64,000 nucleotides of DNA, from contig CACJGR010000001.1 of assembly GCA_902592985.1 (NCBI GenBank), positions 1 to 64,000 of the forward strand, given 5' to 3'. Under the pieces are notes generated by a model that was given only the letters and a program-made list of their open reading frames with translations, was not told the origin of the DNA and made no database searches. The position numbers and the translations under genes were made by a program. Positions 35,079-43,600 of the stretch are shown here, one piece after another. Positions within the stretch are counted from its first letter, which is position 1, and each line of letters begins with the position of its first letter. This DNA is from an uncultured Pelagibacteraceae bacterium (GTDB lineage Bacteria > Pseudomonadota > Alphaproteobacteria > Pelagibacterales > Pelagibacteraceae).

Positions 35079-35180
35079 TTATTTATTTTTTTTCTTAAGT
35101 TTTTTTTGAAATAGTTTTCGTTTTTTTAGATTTTTCTTTAAAGCTAATTCAAGTTTAATAATTTTATCTTTATTATTCAT
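35079..35180 (-). CDS. 33-aa very basic small protein, not in the ORF track
   Basis: Read directly from the minus strand: MNNKDKIIKLELALKKNL followed by a Lys-rich tail, TAA at 35079. It overlaps the preceding 66-aa gene by 4 nt (ATGA) and its stop abuts the dcd ATG. This exact tiling between two genes suggests a real translated, coupled ORF and not chance. Composition is Lys-rich (about 15 of 33) with no hydrophobic helix. No family is recognised; nucleic-acid or ribosome binding is only a guess from charge. Confidence 0.55.
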   Translation of the reverse strand: MNNKDKIIKLELALKKNLKKRKLFQKKLKKKNK

Positions 35181-35377
35181 TTTTTATTTGGATTTGTTAA
35201 ATCATCAAGAGTAATTGGTTTAGTAACATCAGACATAACGTTAACTTTAGATTCTTTTTTAATACCTTCTTTTGCTTGTCTTTTAGCTTTCCTTTCAGCA
35301 AGTTTTTTCTCTCTCTTAGCTTGCTTTTCCATGGCTTTCATACCTCTTGTAGATTTATAGTCGTAATGAATTCCCAT
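35177..35377 (-). CDS. 66-aa charged hypothetical protein
   Basis: 66 aa. A Lys/Arg/Ala-rich helix (about residues 13-45, KAMEKQAKREKKLAERKAKR) is followed by a short C-terminal segment (SDVTKPITLDDLTNPN). It would form a long charged helix; no catalytic motif is visible. It starts the gene row leading to dcd, murA, hisD and infA. Not recognised; possibly a lineage-specific small protein. Confidence 0.7.
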   Translation of the reverse strand: MGIHYDYKSTRGMKAMEKQAKREKKLAERKAKRQAKEGIKKESKVNVMSDVTKPITLDDLTNPNKK

Positions 35378-35482
35378 AACAATTTTTCCTATGATAGATA
35401 TAAATCATTATAAGAAAAAAATTAAGGCAATAATTTGAATAAAGCGGTTTAATACATTAGTTTCTTTAAGATTGTGAATTTT

Positions 35483-35556
35483 GCCCCTATAGTTAAATGG
35501 CATAACACATCCATGGTAAGGATGAGTTTCAAGTTCGATTCTTGATGGGGGCACCA
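35483..35556 (+). tRNA. tRNA-Thr (GGT)
   Basis: 74 nt including encoded CCA. Acceptor GCCCCTA/TGGGGGC, anticodon arm CAUCC-AUGGUAA-GGAUG (anticodon GGU), and T arm UCAAG-UUCGAUU-CUUGA are all well paired. It marks the left border of the polysaccharide region. Confidence 0.95.
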
Positions 35557-35569
35557 CAGTAATAAAATT

Positions 35570-36178
35570 TTATTTTTTACTACAAAAGTAGATATTTCTC
35601 TTTGAAGATATTTCTATTTTATCCAAAACATTAAAGTGTTTTTTTATATTATTTGATTTGTTTTTACTTAAATTAATTAAAATTAAATACTTTTTTTTCT
35701 TGGTTTTTAAAATTTTATTAATTAGTTTTTTAAAATCAGGAAGTTTTTTAAGAGGATCGTTAATTATAAATGATTCATATTTTTTGTTAGACATATCAAA
35801 TTTAAGAATATTTTTGTTATAAATTTTAATATTTTTATTTTTTAAATTTAATGAATCAATATAGATTTCTTTATCTAACTCAACTCCATCTATTTTATAT
35901 TTTTTAATTTTTCCAAAAAAATACAACACTTTTCCATATCCTGATCCTAAGTCACATATATACTTAATTTTTCTTTTATTTAAAAATACTTCTATCTTTT
36001 TTAAAAAATAAAAGGGACATGGAATTGGATCTGATAAAAATCTACTATTAGAATATTTAAATTTGTTATACTTTTTTGGATATTTTATATAAAAAAAAAT
36101 TTCAAAAATTAAAATGGGTATTGAATAAATATGGTAATTAATTAAAATTTCTACTAAAGCTTTTAAATATTTGTTCAT
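35570..36178 (-). CDS. Membrane-anchored SAM-dependent methyltransferase-like protein
   Basis: 202 aa. A hydrophobic N-terminal helix (about 12-32) precedes a Rossmann methyltransferase core whose motif I is ICDLGSGYGKVLYFFG (about residues 73-88); VELD (about 101-104) would hold the acidic ribose-binding residue. The substrate is unknown. It ends 14 nt after the tRNA-Thr and reads toward it, at the edge of an AT-rich surface-polysaccharide block. Confidence 0.65.
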   Translation of the reverse strand: MNKYLKALVEILINYHIYSIPILIFEIFFYIKYPKKYNKFKYSNSRFLSDPIPCPFYFLKKIEVFLNKRKIKYICDLGSGYGKVLYFFGKIKKYKIDGVELDKEIYIDSLNLKNKNIKIYNKNILKFDMSNKKYESFIINDPLKKLPDFKKLINKILKTKKKKYLILINLSKNKSNNIKKHFNVLDKIEISSKRNIYFCSKK

Positions 36179-36351
36179 TATTGAATTATTTAACTAAAAT
36201 ACAAAATTATCAATTTTTTTTTACACATATAATAAATCTTTACATATTGTGCTCAATTTAGAAAAAAATATATAATAAAAAACTGCCAATTTGATAATAA
36301 ATTTGTAAATTTTTATTTATATTGATTTAATACTATGAATAATAATTTTAT

Positions 36352-37572
36352 ATGAAAATTCCAAAAACAAAAAAAATAAACAAATGTAGATTATGTTCTA
36401 ATAAAAAATTAGACAAAATTCATAATTTTGGAAATCATTATGTTAGCAACTTTGTAACAAAGTCTAATATTAAAACAGGAGTAAAAGCTCCATTAAACTT
36501 AGTCTATTGTTACTACTGCAAACTTTTACAACTCGAACATTCTGCTCCTCAGGAAATAATGTATAAAAAATTTTATTGGTATCGATCTGGAGTAACAAAT
36601 ACAATGAAGGTTGCTTTAAAAGATATTTTTTTAAAAGTAAAAAAAATGTCAATTTTAAAAAAGGGAGATACTATTCTCGATATAGGAGCTAATGATGGAA
36701 CGTTGTTAAAATTTTTTAAGGATGATGGATTTACTACTATTGGATGCGAACCAGCAAAAAATCTAACAAACGAATTAAGAAAAAATTCTAACTATGTAAT
36801 AAATGATTTTTGGGATTTTAAATATTTAAACAATATTTTAAATAAGCATAAATTAAGAAAACCTAAAATAATTACTGCGATTGGAATGTTTTACGATCTT
36901 GAAGACCCTTCAAAGTTTATTTCAGATGCTGCAAAATCACTGGATCAAAATGGAATTTTTATAGCTCAATTAATGTGTTTAAATTCAATGATAAAAGAAA
37001 ATGATTTAGGAAACATATGTCATGAACATCTTGAATTTTATTCTTATCCTTCTTTAAAATTTCTTTTTGAAAAAAATGGCTTTAAAATAATGAAAATAGA
37101 AGAAAATGAAATTAACGGTGGAAGTTATCGGATTTTTTGTAAAAAAAATATTAAAAAATCAATTGCATATCAAGAAAAAACTAGCTTAAACGATATTAAG
37201 GGATTTATTAAACGAGTGAAAAAAAATAAAAAAAAATGCTTAACTTTTATAAAAAAATGTAATGCAAAAGGAGAAAAAATCTTTCTGTATGGAGCTTCTA
37301 CAAAAGGTAATACATTGTTGCAATATTATGGTATTGACTCAAAAATGATTAATTTTGCTGCAGAAAGGAGCCCTGAAAAATGGGGCAAATATACTATTGG
37401 CACTGGAATTAAAATTATATCTGAAAAAGCTGCAAGAGATTTAAACCCAAAATATTTTTTTGTAATGCCTTATGCATTTATTAAAGAATTTATAATTAGA
37501 GAAAAAACATGGCTCAAAAAGGGTGGAAAATTTATTTTGCCTTACCCAAATTTTAAAGTTTTAAGTAAATAA
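36352..37572 (+). CDS. Sugar C-methyltransferase-like protein (Zn-site + SAM domain)
   Basis: 406 aa in the three-part architecture of NDP-hexose C-methyltransferases: an N-terminal four-Cys zinc site (CRLCSN and CYYCKLLQLEH), a SAM domain with ILDIGANDGTLLKFF (about 104-118), and the C-terminal LYGASTKGNTLLQY motif. Such enzymes C-methylate 3- or 4-keto sugars bound to a nucleotide. An upstream 170-nt AT-rich gap presumably holds the promoter. The next gene is 4 nt downstream, so it heads a sugar-modification operon. Confidence 0.82.
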   Translation: MKIPKTKKINKCRLCSNKKLDKIHNFGNHYVSNFVTKSNIKTGVKAPLNLVYCYYCKLLQLEHSAPQEIMYKKFYWYRSGVTNTMKVALKDIFLKVKKMSILKKGDTILDIGANDGTLLKFFKDDGFTTIGCEPAKNLTNELRKNSNYVINDFWDFKYLNNILNKHKLRKPKIITAIGMFYDLEDPSKFISDAAKSLDQNGIFIAQLMCLNSMIKENDLGNICHEHLEFYSYPSLKFLFEKNGFKIMKIEENEINGGSYRIFCKKNIKKSIAYQEKTSLNDIKGFIKRVKKNKKKCLTFIKKCNAKGEKIFLYGASTKGNTLLQYYGIDSKMINFAAERSPEKWGKYTIGTGIKIISEKAARDLNPKYFFVMPYAFIKEFIIREKTWLKKGGKFILPYPNFKVLSK

Positions 37573-37576
37573 ATTT

Positions 37577-38560
37577 ATGAAAAAAAAGATTTTAATTTTA
37601 GGAATAACAGGTCAAGATGGATCTTACTTAATGGACTTTTTAATTAAGAAAAACTATGAGGTTCATGGTTTAGTTCGTAAATCTGCAACAAGTAACACAA
37701 AGAACATAGATCATGTAATTAATGATTCTAAATTATTTAATAAATCTTTTTTCTTACATAGAGGCGATTTATTAGATGCTGTTTCGTTAAATAATATAAT
37801 TAATAAAGTACAACCAGCTGAAATTTACAACTTTGCAGATCAAGATCACGTAGGTTGGAGTTACGAAATACCAACTTATTCTTTTAGAACTACAGCTCTT
37901 TCAGTTATAGAAATATTAGAAATATTAAAAAATAGTAAAAAAAAAATTAAATATTTTCAACCTATATCTTCAAATATATTTGGAATCACAAATTCAAAAA
38001 AACAAAATGAAGAGACTATGGTAAATCCTAATAGTATTTATGGCTTAGCAAAAGCCGCAGCATATCAAGCATGTAAAATGTATTCTAGAATTTACAATCT
38101 TTTCCTGTGTGGTGCTATTTTTTATAATCATGAATCTCATAAAAGAAGCGAAGATTATGTCTCTAAAAAAATTGTTGAAAATGTATGTTCGATTTATCAC
38201 GGTAAGAAAAAAAATATATATTTAGGTGATATAAAAGCAAAAATTGATTGGGGGTATGCCAAAGATTATGCCGAAACTGCTTGGAAAATTATGCAATTAA
38301 AGAAACCTGATTTTTTTGTTATAGCGACTGGGGAAGTTCATTCTGTAGAATATTTTGTAAAAAATTGTTTTTCGTATGTAGGATTAAATTATAAAAAATA
38401 TTTAAAAATAAATAAAAAATTGCTAAGACCTTCTAAAACAAATGTTTTAAAAGGTGATACTAGAAAAGCTAAAAGAATGTTTAATTATAAAACAAAAACT
38501 AAATTAAAAGATTTAATTAAAATTATGATGGACCATGAATTAAAAAAATATAATGAATAA
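37577..38560 (+). CDS. GDP-mannose 4,6-dehydratase-like SDR with altered active site
   Basis: 327 aa extended SDR. The GMD hallmarks are ITGQDGSYLMDFLIKKNY, HRGDLLD, the YGLAK catalytic Tyr/Lys, YNHESHKRSEDYVSKKI, and RPSKTNVLKGD. However, where GMDs carry T-S-E-x-Y-G, this protein has S-S-N-I-F-G: the Glu needed for dehydration is Asn. It may be a divergent dehydratase or an NDP-sugar epimerase/oxidoreductase. Overlap of 8 nt with the following GT2 shows operon membership. Confidence 0.75.
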   Translation: MKKKILILGITGQDGSYLMDFLIKKNYEVHGLVRKSATSNTKNIDHVINDSKLFNKSFFLHRGDLLDAVSLNNIINKVQPAEIYNFADQDHVGWSYEIPTYSFRTTALSVIEILEILKNSKKKIKYFQPISSNIFGITNSKKQNEETMVNPNSIYGLAKAAAYQACKMYSRIYNLFLCGAIFYNHESHKRSEDYVSKKIVENVCSIYHGKKKNIYLGDIKAKIDWGYAKDYAETAWKIMQLKKPDFFVIATGEVHSVEYFVKNCFSYVGLNYKKYLKINKKLLRPSKTNVLKGDTRKAKRMFNYKTKTKLKDLIKIMMDHELKKYNE

Positions 38561-39251
38561 AAAAGTATCGATTATACTATCAACGTACAATGAGGCTTTA
38601 GTAATCGAAGACACCATAAATAAAATTTTTAAATATTTAAATAATGTTGAGATTATATTAGTAGATGACAACTCTCCAGATGGTACTTTTGAAAAAGCAA
38701 AAAAAATTAACAATCCAAACTTAAAAGTATTTTTAAGAAAATCTAGAGGTTTAGCTTCTGCCTTTTTACTAGGCTTAATAAATTCATCATCAGAAGTTGT
38801 AGGATGGTTAGATTCTAATATGGGAGTTTTGGCAGAAAGACTTCCTGAAATGTTAGAACAATTAGAAAAAAACGATATAGTAATATTATCAAGATACGTA
38901 AATGGAGGAACTGATCTTAGAAGCAAACAAAGAGTTTTATCAAGTCAATTTATTAATTCTTTTTGTAGATTAATATTAAGCAATAAAATTAGAGATTATA
39001 CTAGTGGAATATTTCTTATGAAGAAAGAAGTTCTTTTAACAGCTGTACCTATTGCAAACGGGCATGGCGAATTTTTTATAGAATTTATTTATAAAGCTCA
39101 TAAAGCTGGCAACAAAATAGTTGAACTGCCGTATGTCCATCCGCCAGATATTGAGGGAATGAGCAAGACAGCTACAAGCATTTTAAAATTTTGTTATCTA
39201 GGTTTTAAGTATTTTATAAGAGTAATACAATCATTATTTAGAAGAAATTAA
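38553..39251 (+). CDS. Family 2 glycosyltransferase (dolichol-phosphate mannosyltransferase-like)
   Basis: 232 aa. The GT-A start ILSTYNEALVIEDTI, then VDDNSPDGTFEKA and the GWLDSNMGV region place it in GT2; the usual catalytic DxD is DSNMG here. The C-terminal tail has no long hydrophobic region, unlike membrane-bound DPM fusions. It probably transfers a sugar to polyprenyl phosphate or a glycan intermediate. It overlaps the GMD-like gene by 8 nt. Confidence 0.82.
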   Translation: MNKKVSIILSTYNEALVIEDTINKIFKYLNNVEIILVDDNSPDGTFEKAKKINNPNLKVFLRKSRGLASAFLLGLINSSSEVVGWLDSNMGVLAERLPEMLEQLEKNDIVILSRYVNGGTDLRSKQRVLSSQFINSFCRLILSNKIRDYTSGIFLMKKEVLLTAVPIANGHGEFFIEFIYKAHKAGNKIVELPYVHPPDIEGMSKTATSILKFCYLGFKYFIRVIQSLFRRN

Positions 39252-39287
39252 TTTCTAAAAATAAATTTTAATATATTATATTTTTTC

Positions 39288-39719
39288 ATGATCGAAAAAG
39301 TGTTTCATAAAAGAAAACTGTTTGCCTTAATTGTACGTAAAAAATTCAGAAAAAAAAAGGGAATTAATTTTTTTACATCAAAAGAATCAACACAACAATT
39401 TGGTTATATGAGTCATAAAAAAAATCATTTAATAATGCCTCATAAACATAATAAAAGATTAACAAAAATATTAATTACAACGGAAGTAATAATTTTATTT
39501 AAAGGAATCTTAAGGGTTGATTTTTATAATGATAAAAAAAAATATTTATTTAGCAGAAAAATTTATGGAGGAGATATAATAATGTTGGTGAATGGCGGAC
39601 ATGGTTTTAAAGTTTTAAAAGATGTTGAAATGATTGAAGTAAAACAAGGACCATTTAGTTTATCAGCTGATAAAATAAAATTTAATAAAATTGATGAAAA
39701 AAAAATTAGGATTAAATAA
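39288..39719 (+). CDS. Cupin-like protein of a polysaccharide cluster
   Basis: 143 aa. A beta-rich C-terminal half with HLIMPHKHN (paired His), VIILFKGILRVDFY and GDIIMLVNGGHGFKVL follows the cupin pattern, where the His residues would bind a metal. Similar cupins occur in O-antigen loci of diverse bacteria without assigned activity. It overlaps the aminotransferase gene by about 26 nt. Sugar isomerase function would be a guess. Confidence 0.6.
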   Translation: MIEKVFHKRKLFALIVRKKFRKKKGINFFTSKESTQQFGYMSHKKNHLIMPHKHNKRLTKILITTEVIILFKGILRVDFYNDKKKYLFSRKIYGGDIIMLVNGGHGFKVLKDVEMIEVKQGPFSLSADKIKFNKIDEKKIRIK

Positions 39720-40845
39720 AAAAAATTTTTTTCCTGTAAGTACGCCTAATGTTACTCAAGAAGATATAAATTTCGTAAATAAATCACTAAAAGCTGGTTG
39801 GATTTCATCTGAAGGTCCTGAGGTGAAGAAGTTTGAAAAAAACTTTTCTAAATATATTGGCCATAAATATGCAGTAGCAGTGTCCAGTGGTACTGCGGCA
39901 CTAGAAATAGCAATAAAGTCATTAAATTTAAAAAAGGGAGATGAAATCATAATCCCTAACTTTACGATAATATCAAACGCATTAGCTGCAATAAAACAAG
40001 ACCTTAAAATAAAATTAATTGATTGTGGTAAATTTGATTGGAATATGAATATTTCTCAAATTGAAAAAAATATATCAAAAAAAACTAAAGCTATAATTGC
40101 AACTCATATTTATAATTTTCCTCTAAGAATAGACCTATTAAAAAAAATTTGTAAAAAAAAAAAAATTTTTATTATTGAAGATGCTGCTGAAGTATTAGGA
40201 CAAAAACTTAATAAAAAACTATGTGGAAGCTATGGAGATATAAGTACATTTAGTTTTTATGCTAATAAACAAATAACCACAGGTGAAGGGGGAATGATCA
40301 CAACTAATAATAAAAAAATATATGAAAAATCTTCAAGCTTAAGAAATTTATCATTTGGTAAAAAAGACCGTTTCAATCATGACGACATTGGCTGGAACTA
40401 CCGCATGTCAAATATTCAAGCTAGCTTAGGTATAAGTCAATTAAAAAGGATAAATCAAATAGTAAGAACAAAACACAAAATAGGATTAGAATATTACAAA
40501 AGATTAAAAAATAATTCAAATTTATATATTCCAAAAATACGAAAAAAATATTCAAAAAATATATATTGGGTAGTTGCAATTTTAATATTAAATAAAAAAT
40601 TAAAAATTGATGCTAAAAATATGATGAAAAAACTACGAGCTGAAGGAATAGCTACCAGACCTTTTTTTTGGCCTATGCATAGGCAAAAAATATTAAAAAA
40701 ATATAATATTTCCAAAAATACTTCTTTTCCAAATTCAAATTATATACAAAAATATGGCCTATACCTCCCATCCGGTCTTAACTTAAAAACTTCTGAAATA
40801 AATTTTATTTGTTTAAAAATAAATAAAATATTTAAAAATTCCTAA
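39694..40845 (+). CDS. DegT/DnrJ/EryC1 sugar aminotransferase
   Basis: 383 aa PLP enzyme. SSGTAALEIAIKSL and IIEDAAEVLGQK bind PLP, and the catalytic Lys lies in FSFYANKQITTGEGGM. The pattern is closest to GDP-perosamine synthase-type 4-aminotransferases, which act on GDP-4-keto-6-deoxymannose made by GMD. The track begins at TTG 39691; the ATG three bases later is preferred. The neighbouring GMD-like SDR makes an amino-deoxy sugar product plausible, but the SDR's changed active site leaves this open. Confidence 0.85.
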   Translation: MKKKLGLNKKNFFPVSTPNVTQEDINFVNKSLKAGWISSEGPEVKKFEKNFSKYIGHKYAVAVSSGTAALEIAIKSLNLKKGDEIIIPNFTIISNALAAIKQDLKIKLIDCGKFDWNMNISQIEKNISKKTKAIIATHIYNFPLRIDLLKKICKKKKIFIIEDAAEVLGQKLNKKLCGSYGDISTFSFYANKQITTGEGGMITTNNKKIYEKSSSLRNLSFGKKDRFNHDDIGWNYRMSNIQASLGISQLKRINQIVRTKHKIGLEYYKRLKNNSNLYIPKIRKKYSKNIYWVVAILILNKKLKIDAKNMMKKLRAEGIATRPFFWPMHRQKILKKYNISKNTSFPNSNYIQKYGLYLPSGLNLKTSEINFICLKINKIFKNS

Positions 40846-40855
40846 AAACAATTTT

Positions 40856-42064
40856 TCAGTTATTAATTATTTTAAATGCCTTGTAAGGTATTCTATAAAT
40901 TGGGATTGAAGCTACGTCACCTGTCAAAACTGTTTTGGGATTCCAGCTAAATGCAAATATAAAAAATATTAATGAAACTAAGATTTTTTTTTTAATTACT
41001 ATTTTCCATAAATTATTCTTTATTTTTAAATTATTAGAAATAATTGAATTCTTTAATAAATAAATATAAAATAATATTGAAAAGGAATAAGTTATATGAA
41101 TCCATCTACCCCAATCATATCCATAAATAAATAGTAGTATTGAAGGTGAATATAAAAGAAAAAATACTATATTTAATTTAAAATTATTATTAATAAAATT
41201 ATTTTTTTTTAAAAATTGATTTCGCGAAACTAAAAGATTTAGTGGAAAAAAACCTATTAAAAATATTAAAATATATCTAATATAATGCTCCAAATTGGCA
41301 TTCTGATGAACTACATCGAATGTCGAAAAATAAATAGTATTTTTTACCAATAAATTTGCTGACATATAGCATCTTTCTCCAAATTCAGACTCTAAATAGG
41401 CGCACATTGCTTCATGACCTTCGGTACTTAATGGATTTATAAAAATATATACAAATGTTAAAATTGCTGGAAAAAAAATAATTAACAAGTTTTTCAATAC
41501 TTTTGGGAAAGTATTTAAATTATTTTGAAATATTACTACTGCAGCAAAAAAGGGAAAAAAAAGTACAATTTCTTCATAAATTAGACAAACTATTGGCAAT
41601 ATAAAAAAATAATAAATATTTATATATTTCTTAGAATTTTTTTTTTCACACAAAAATAGTACTACTATAAAAGAAAGAAATAAGACTATTTCCTTTCTAC
41701 CTAAGGCCTCAATTTCAGCAATTGGATATAACAAAAAAAGTGGAGCATAAATTGCGAACACTTGAATAATATTTACTTTTAAATTTTTTAAATAAAAAAA
41801 AACTAAAACTAAGTAAGAGATATGAGTTAAACTTTGTACAAAAAAAATTGATTGTCTTAGTGAAAAATCAAATAAATTTGCTACTATTATTGCAATCTCA
41901 CCACCAAGTCCTCTTCTTGTAAATCCACCATTATAATTAATTAACCATTCAGAAATTGAAGTGTCATTTCCAACATCGTGTTTTACGTAAAGAAAAAAAA
42001 TAGCAAAAATAATTGAAAAAATAGTAAATAATAAAAAATTTTTTTTTAAAATTATATTATTCAT
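40856..42064 (-). CDS. Polytopic membrane protein of unknown function
   Basis: 402 aa with about ten hydrophobic helices and a Lys-rich interior typical of this block. The N-terminal conserved-looking segment is SEWLINYNGGFTRRGLGGEIA, followed by multiple helices and a periplasmic loop with two Cys near residues 215-225. Similar topology is seen in EpsG/O-antigen polymerase-type proteins and GT-C transferases, but no catalytic motif is clear. It overlaps the TVP38-like gene by 4 nt and is convergent with the aminotransferase. Confidence 0.65.
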   Translation of the reverse strand: MNNIILKKNFLLFTIFSIIFAIFFLYVKHDVGNDTSISEWLINYNGGFTRRGLGGEIAIIVANLFDFSLRQSIFFVQSLTHISYLVLVFFYLKNLKVNIIQVFAIYAPLFLLYPIAEIEALGRKEIVLFLSFIVVLFLCEKKNSKKYINIYYFFILPIVCLIYEEIVLFFPFFAAVVIFQNNLNTFPKVLKNLLIIFFPAILTFVYIFINPLSTEGHEAMCAYLESEFGERCYMSANLLVKNTIYFSTFDVVHQNANLEHYIRYILIFLIGFFPLNLLVSRNQFLKKNNFINNNFKLNIVFFLLYSPSILLFIYGYDWGRWIHITYSFSILFYIYLLKNSIISNNLKIKNNLWKIVIKKKILVSLIFFIFAFSWNPKTVLTGDVASIPIYRIPYKAFKIINN

Positions 42065-42774
42065 TTAAATTTCTTTTTTAATATAATTGATAATACGATG
42101 ATAAAAAAGAATCCTATTATGGGAAAATATATTTCAGGTAAAACAACTAATGACAATAAGGGTGGAAATTCGTCAAAGTTATATATTGCATTACTAAAGC
42201 CACTACCTAAACTAACCATAATAAATATAGCTGGCATTATTCCAATAAAAGTCCCTAATAAATAATTTTTTAAATTAATGTTAAATATAACAGGCAACAA
42301 ATTTGCTAAGAAAAAAGGAACAATTCCTACGAATCTAAATATTATCATTACTAAAAGTTGTTTTTTTTGAAACATTAAATTTAAATTTTTATATTTTGTA
42401 AATAATTTTTCTTTTAAAAAATCATATAAAAAATATTTTGCAAAAACATATAGGCACAAAGCTCCAATTGATAAAGAAGTTGTAACTATAATTGTTCCAA
42501 TCCATTTTCCAAAAATAAATCCTCCTATTAATGCTACTGGAGTACCAAAACCTAAAAGCACAACCCACAAGACTGTAAATAAAGAAAAAATTAAAATTAA
42601 TAAAATTAAATTATTTTCTTTTAATATATTAAGCTGATCTTGATTGAAGTGGATAATTTTAAGACTTCTAATATCTTCAAAATTAAAGTTATAAAATAAA
42701 ATATAAAGAAAAATGCTTAAAATAATCAAATATATTAGACCCATAACTATTTTAATTTTTTTTATTTTATCCAT
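42061..42774 (-). CDS. TVP38/TMEM64 family membrane protein
   Basis: 237 aa with about six hydrophobic segments. The VTT/SNARE-associated domain shows GTPVALIGGFIFGKWIGT, then FRFVGIVPFFLANLLP and the G-x(5)-P repeat (TFIGIMPAIFIMV). Members of this DedA-related family are proposed lipid scramblases. It is the first gene of a two-gene minus-strand unit whose upstream region holds the long inverted repeat before rpmH. Confidence 0.82.
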   Translation of the reverse strand: MDKIKKIKIVMGLIYLIILSIFLYILFYNFNFEDIRSLKIIHFNQDQLNILKENNLILLILIFSLFTVLWVVLLGFGTPVALIGGFIFGKWIGTIIVTTSLSIGALCLYVFAKYFLYDFLKEKLFTKYKNLNLMFQKKQLLVMIIFRFVGIVPFFLANLLPVIFNINLKNYLLGTFIGIMPAIFIMVSLGSGFSNAIYNFDEFPPLLSLVVLPEIYFPIIGFFFIIVLSIILKKKFK

Positions 42775-42802
42775 AATTATTTAAAACATTATAAAATCTT
42801 CT

Positions 42803-42833
42803 GTACTTATATATATATATTTTCTATAAGTAC
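42803..42833. repeat. Perfect 9-bp inverted repeat upstream of rpmH
   Basis: GTACTTATA (42803-42811) and TATAAGTAC (42825-42833) flank a 13-nt AT-only loop region. It sits between divergent TVP38-like and rpmH genes, 30 nt before rpmH. It could be an operator, a promoter-associated hairpin or a terminator relic. Confidence 0.55.
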
Positions 42834-42862
42834 CAAAATTTAATAAAATCTTAACTTAACTT

Positions 42863-43003
42863 ATGAAAAGAACATATTCACCATCAAATATAAAAAGAGC
42901 AAGAAAACATGGCTTTAGATCGAAAATGAAAACCAAGGGTGGTCAAAAACTTTTGGCAAGAAGAAGAGCAAAAGGAAGAAAATCTTTAACTGTATCAGTG
43001 TAG
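42863..43003 (+). CDS. rpmH: 50S ribosomal protein L34, not in the ORF track
   Basis: 46 aa. The reading [20 protein letters not shown] and the end [10 protein letters not shown] are those of L34, with the arginine-rich core. It is too short for the track. rnpA follows by 4 nt, the classic rpmH-rnpA pair. Promoter elements are likely in the 88-nt upstream gap. Confidence 0.95.
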   Translation: MKRTYSPSNIKRARKHGFRSKMKTKGGQKLLARRRAKGRKSLTVSV

Positions 43004-43007
43004 TTTG

Positions 43008-43349
43008 ATGAAAAGCAAAATTGTTGCTCTTTCTAAGAATCAAGATTTTAAAAATCTAATTAAAGAAAGAAAAATTTCAAATAAATACTTAACCATTTAT
43101 TTTGGTAAACTTTCAAATAAAAATAACAAAAAATTAAATATAAGTTTTGTTGCTAAAAAAAAACTAGGAAATGCGGTTAATAGAAATAAAATTAAAAGAA
43201 GATTAAGAAATCTTATGAATGAAGCAGTAAAAAAAATATCACTTAACTTTAACTATTCATATCTTGTTATTGCTAAGATAACTATGCTAAATAACAAATA
43301 CACAATAATAAAAGAAACTTTATTTGCTGATTTTAAAAGGATTAAATAA
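43008..43349 (+). CDS. rnpA: Ribonuclease P protein component
   Basis: 113 aa from the ATG at 43008 (the track's 43005 start is a TTG one codon earlier). The RNR-like motif KLGNAVNRNKIKRRLRNLM (about 50-68) is diagnostic. It helps RNase P RNA process tRNA 5' ends. Its stop overlaps the yidD ATG by 1 nt. Confidence 0.92.
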   Translation: MKSKIVALSKNQDFKNLIKERKISNKYLTIYFGKLSNKNNKKLNISFVAKKKLGNAVNRNKIKRRLRNLMNEAVKKISLNFNYSYLVIAKITMLNNKYTIIKETLFADFKRIK

Positions 43350-43600
43350 TGAAAATCATTTCTCATATATTCATTACTATAATAAAAATTTATAAATTGT
43401 TTATTAGCCCTTTTTTAAATCCATCTTGCCGTTATCTTCCAACTTGCTCTGAATACTTTATTGATTGTCTAAAAATTTATGGACCATTTAAAGGATTTTA
43501 TTTTGGAACAAAAAGAATTTTATCTTGTCATCCAATTAAAATTCTTGGTGGTGGTGAAGGTTTTGATCCTGTAATTAAAAAACCAAAGGTAAAAAAATAA
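43349..43600 (+). CDS. yidD: Membrane protein insertion efficiency factor YidD
   Basis: 83 aa. The diagnostic stretch FISPFLNPSCRYLPTCSEYF (about 18-37) and the G-rich LGGGEGFDP end match YidD. It helps the adjacent YidC insert proteins at the inner membrane. It is fused into the rpmH-rnpA-yidD-yidC row by 1-nt overlaps at both ends (TAATG-type junctions). Confidence 0.94.
   Translation: MKIISHIFITIIKIYKLFISPFLNPSCRYLPTCSEYFIDCLKIYGPFKGFYFGTKRILSCHPIKILGGGEGFDPVIKKPKVKK

Noticed and set aside
35483-35556. tRNA-Thr as an integration site for the sugar island
   Set aside because: No integrase and no repeat of the tRNA 3' end were seen at the other border.
42775-42862. Replication origin near rpmH
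   Set aside because: No dnaA gene and no recognisable DnaA boxes in the gap.
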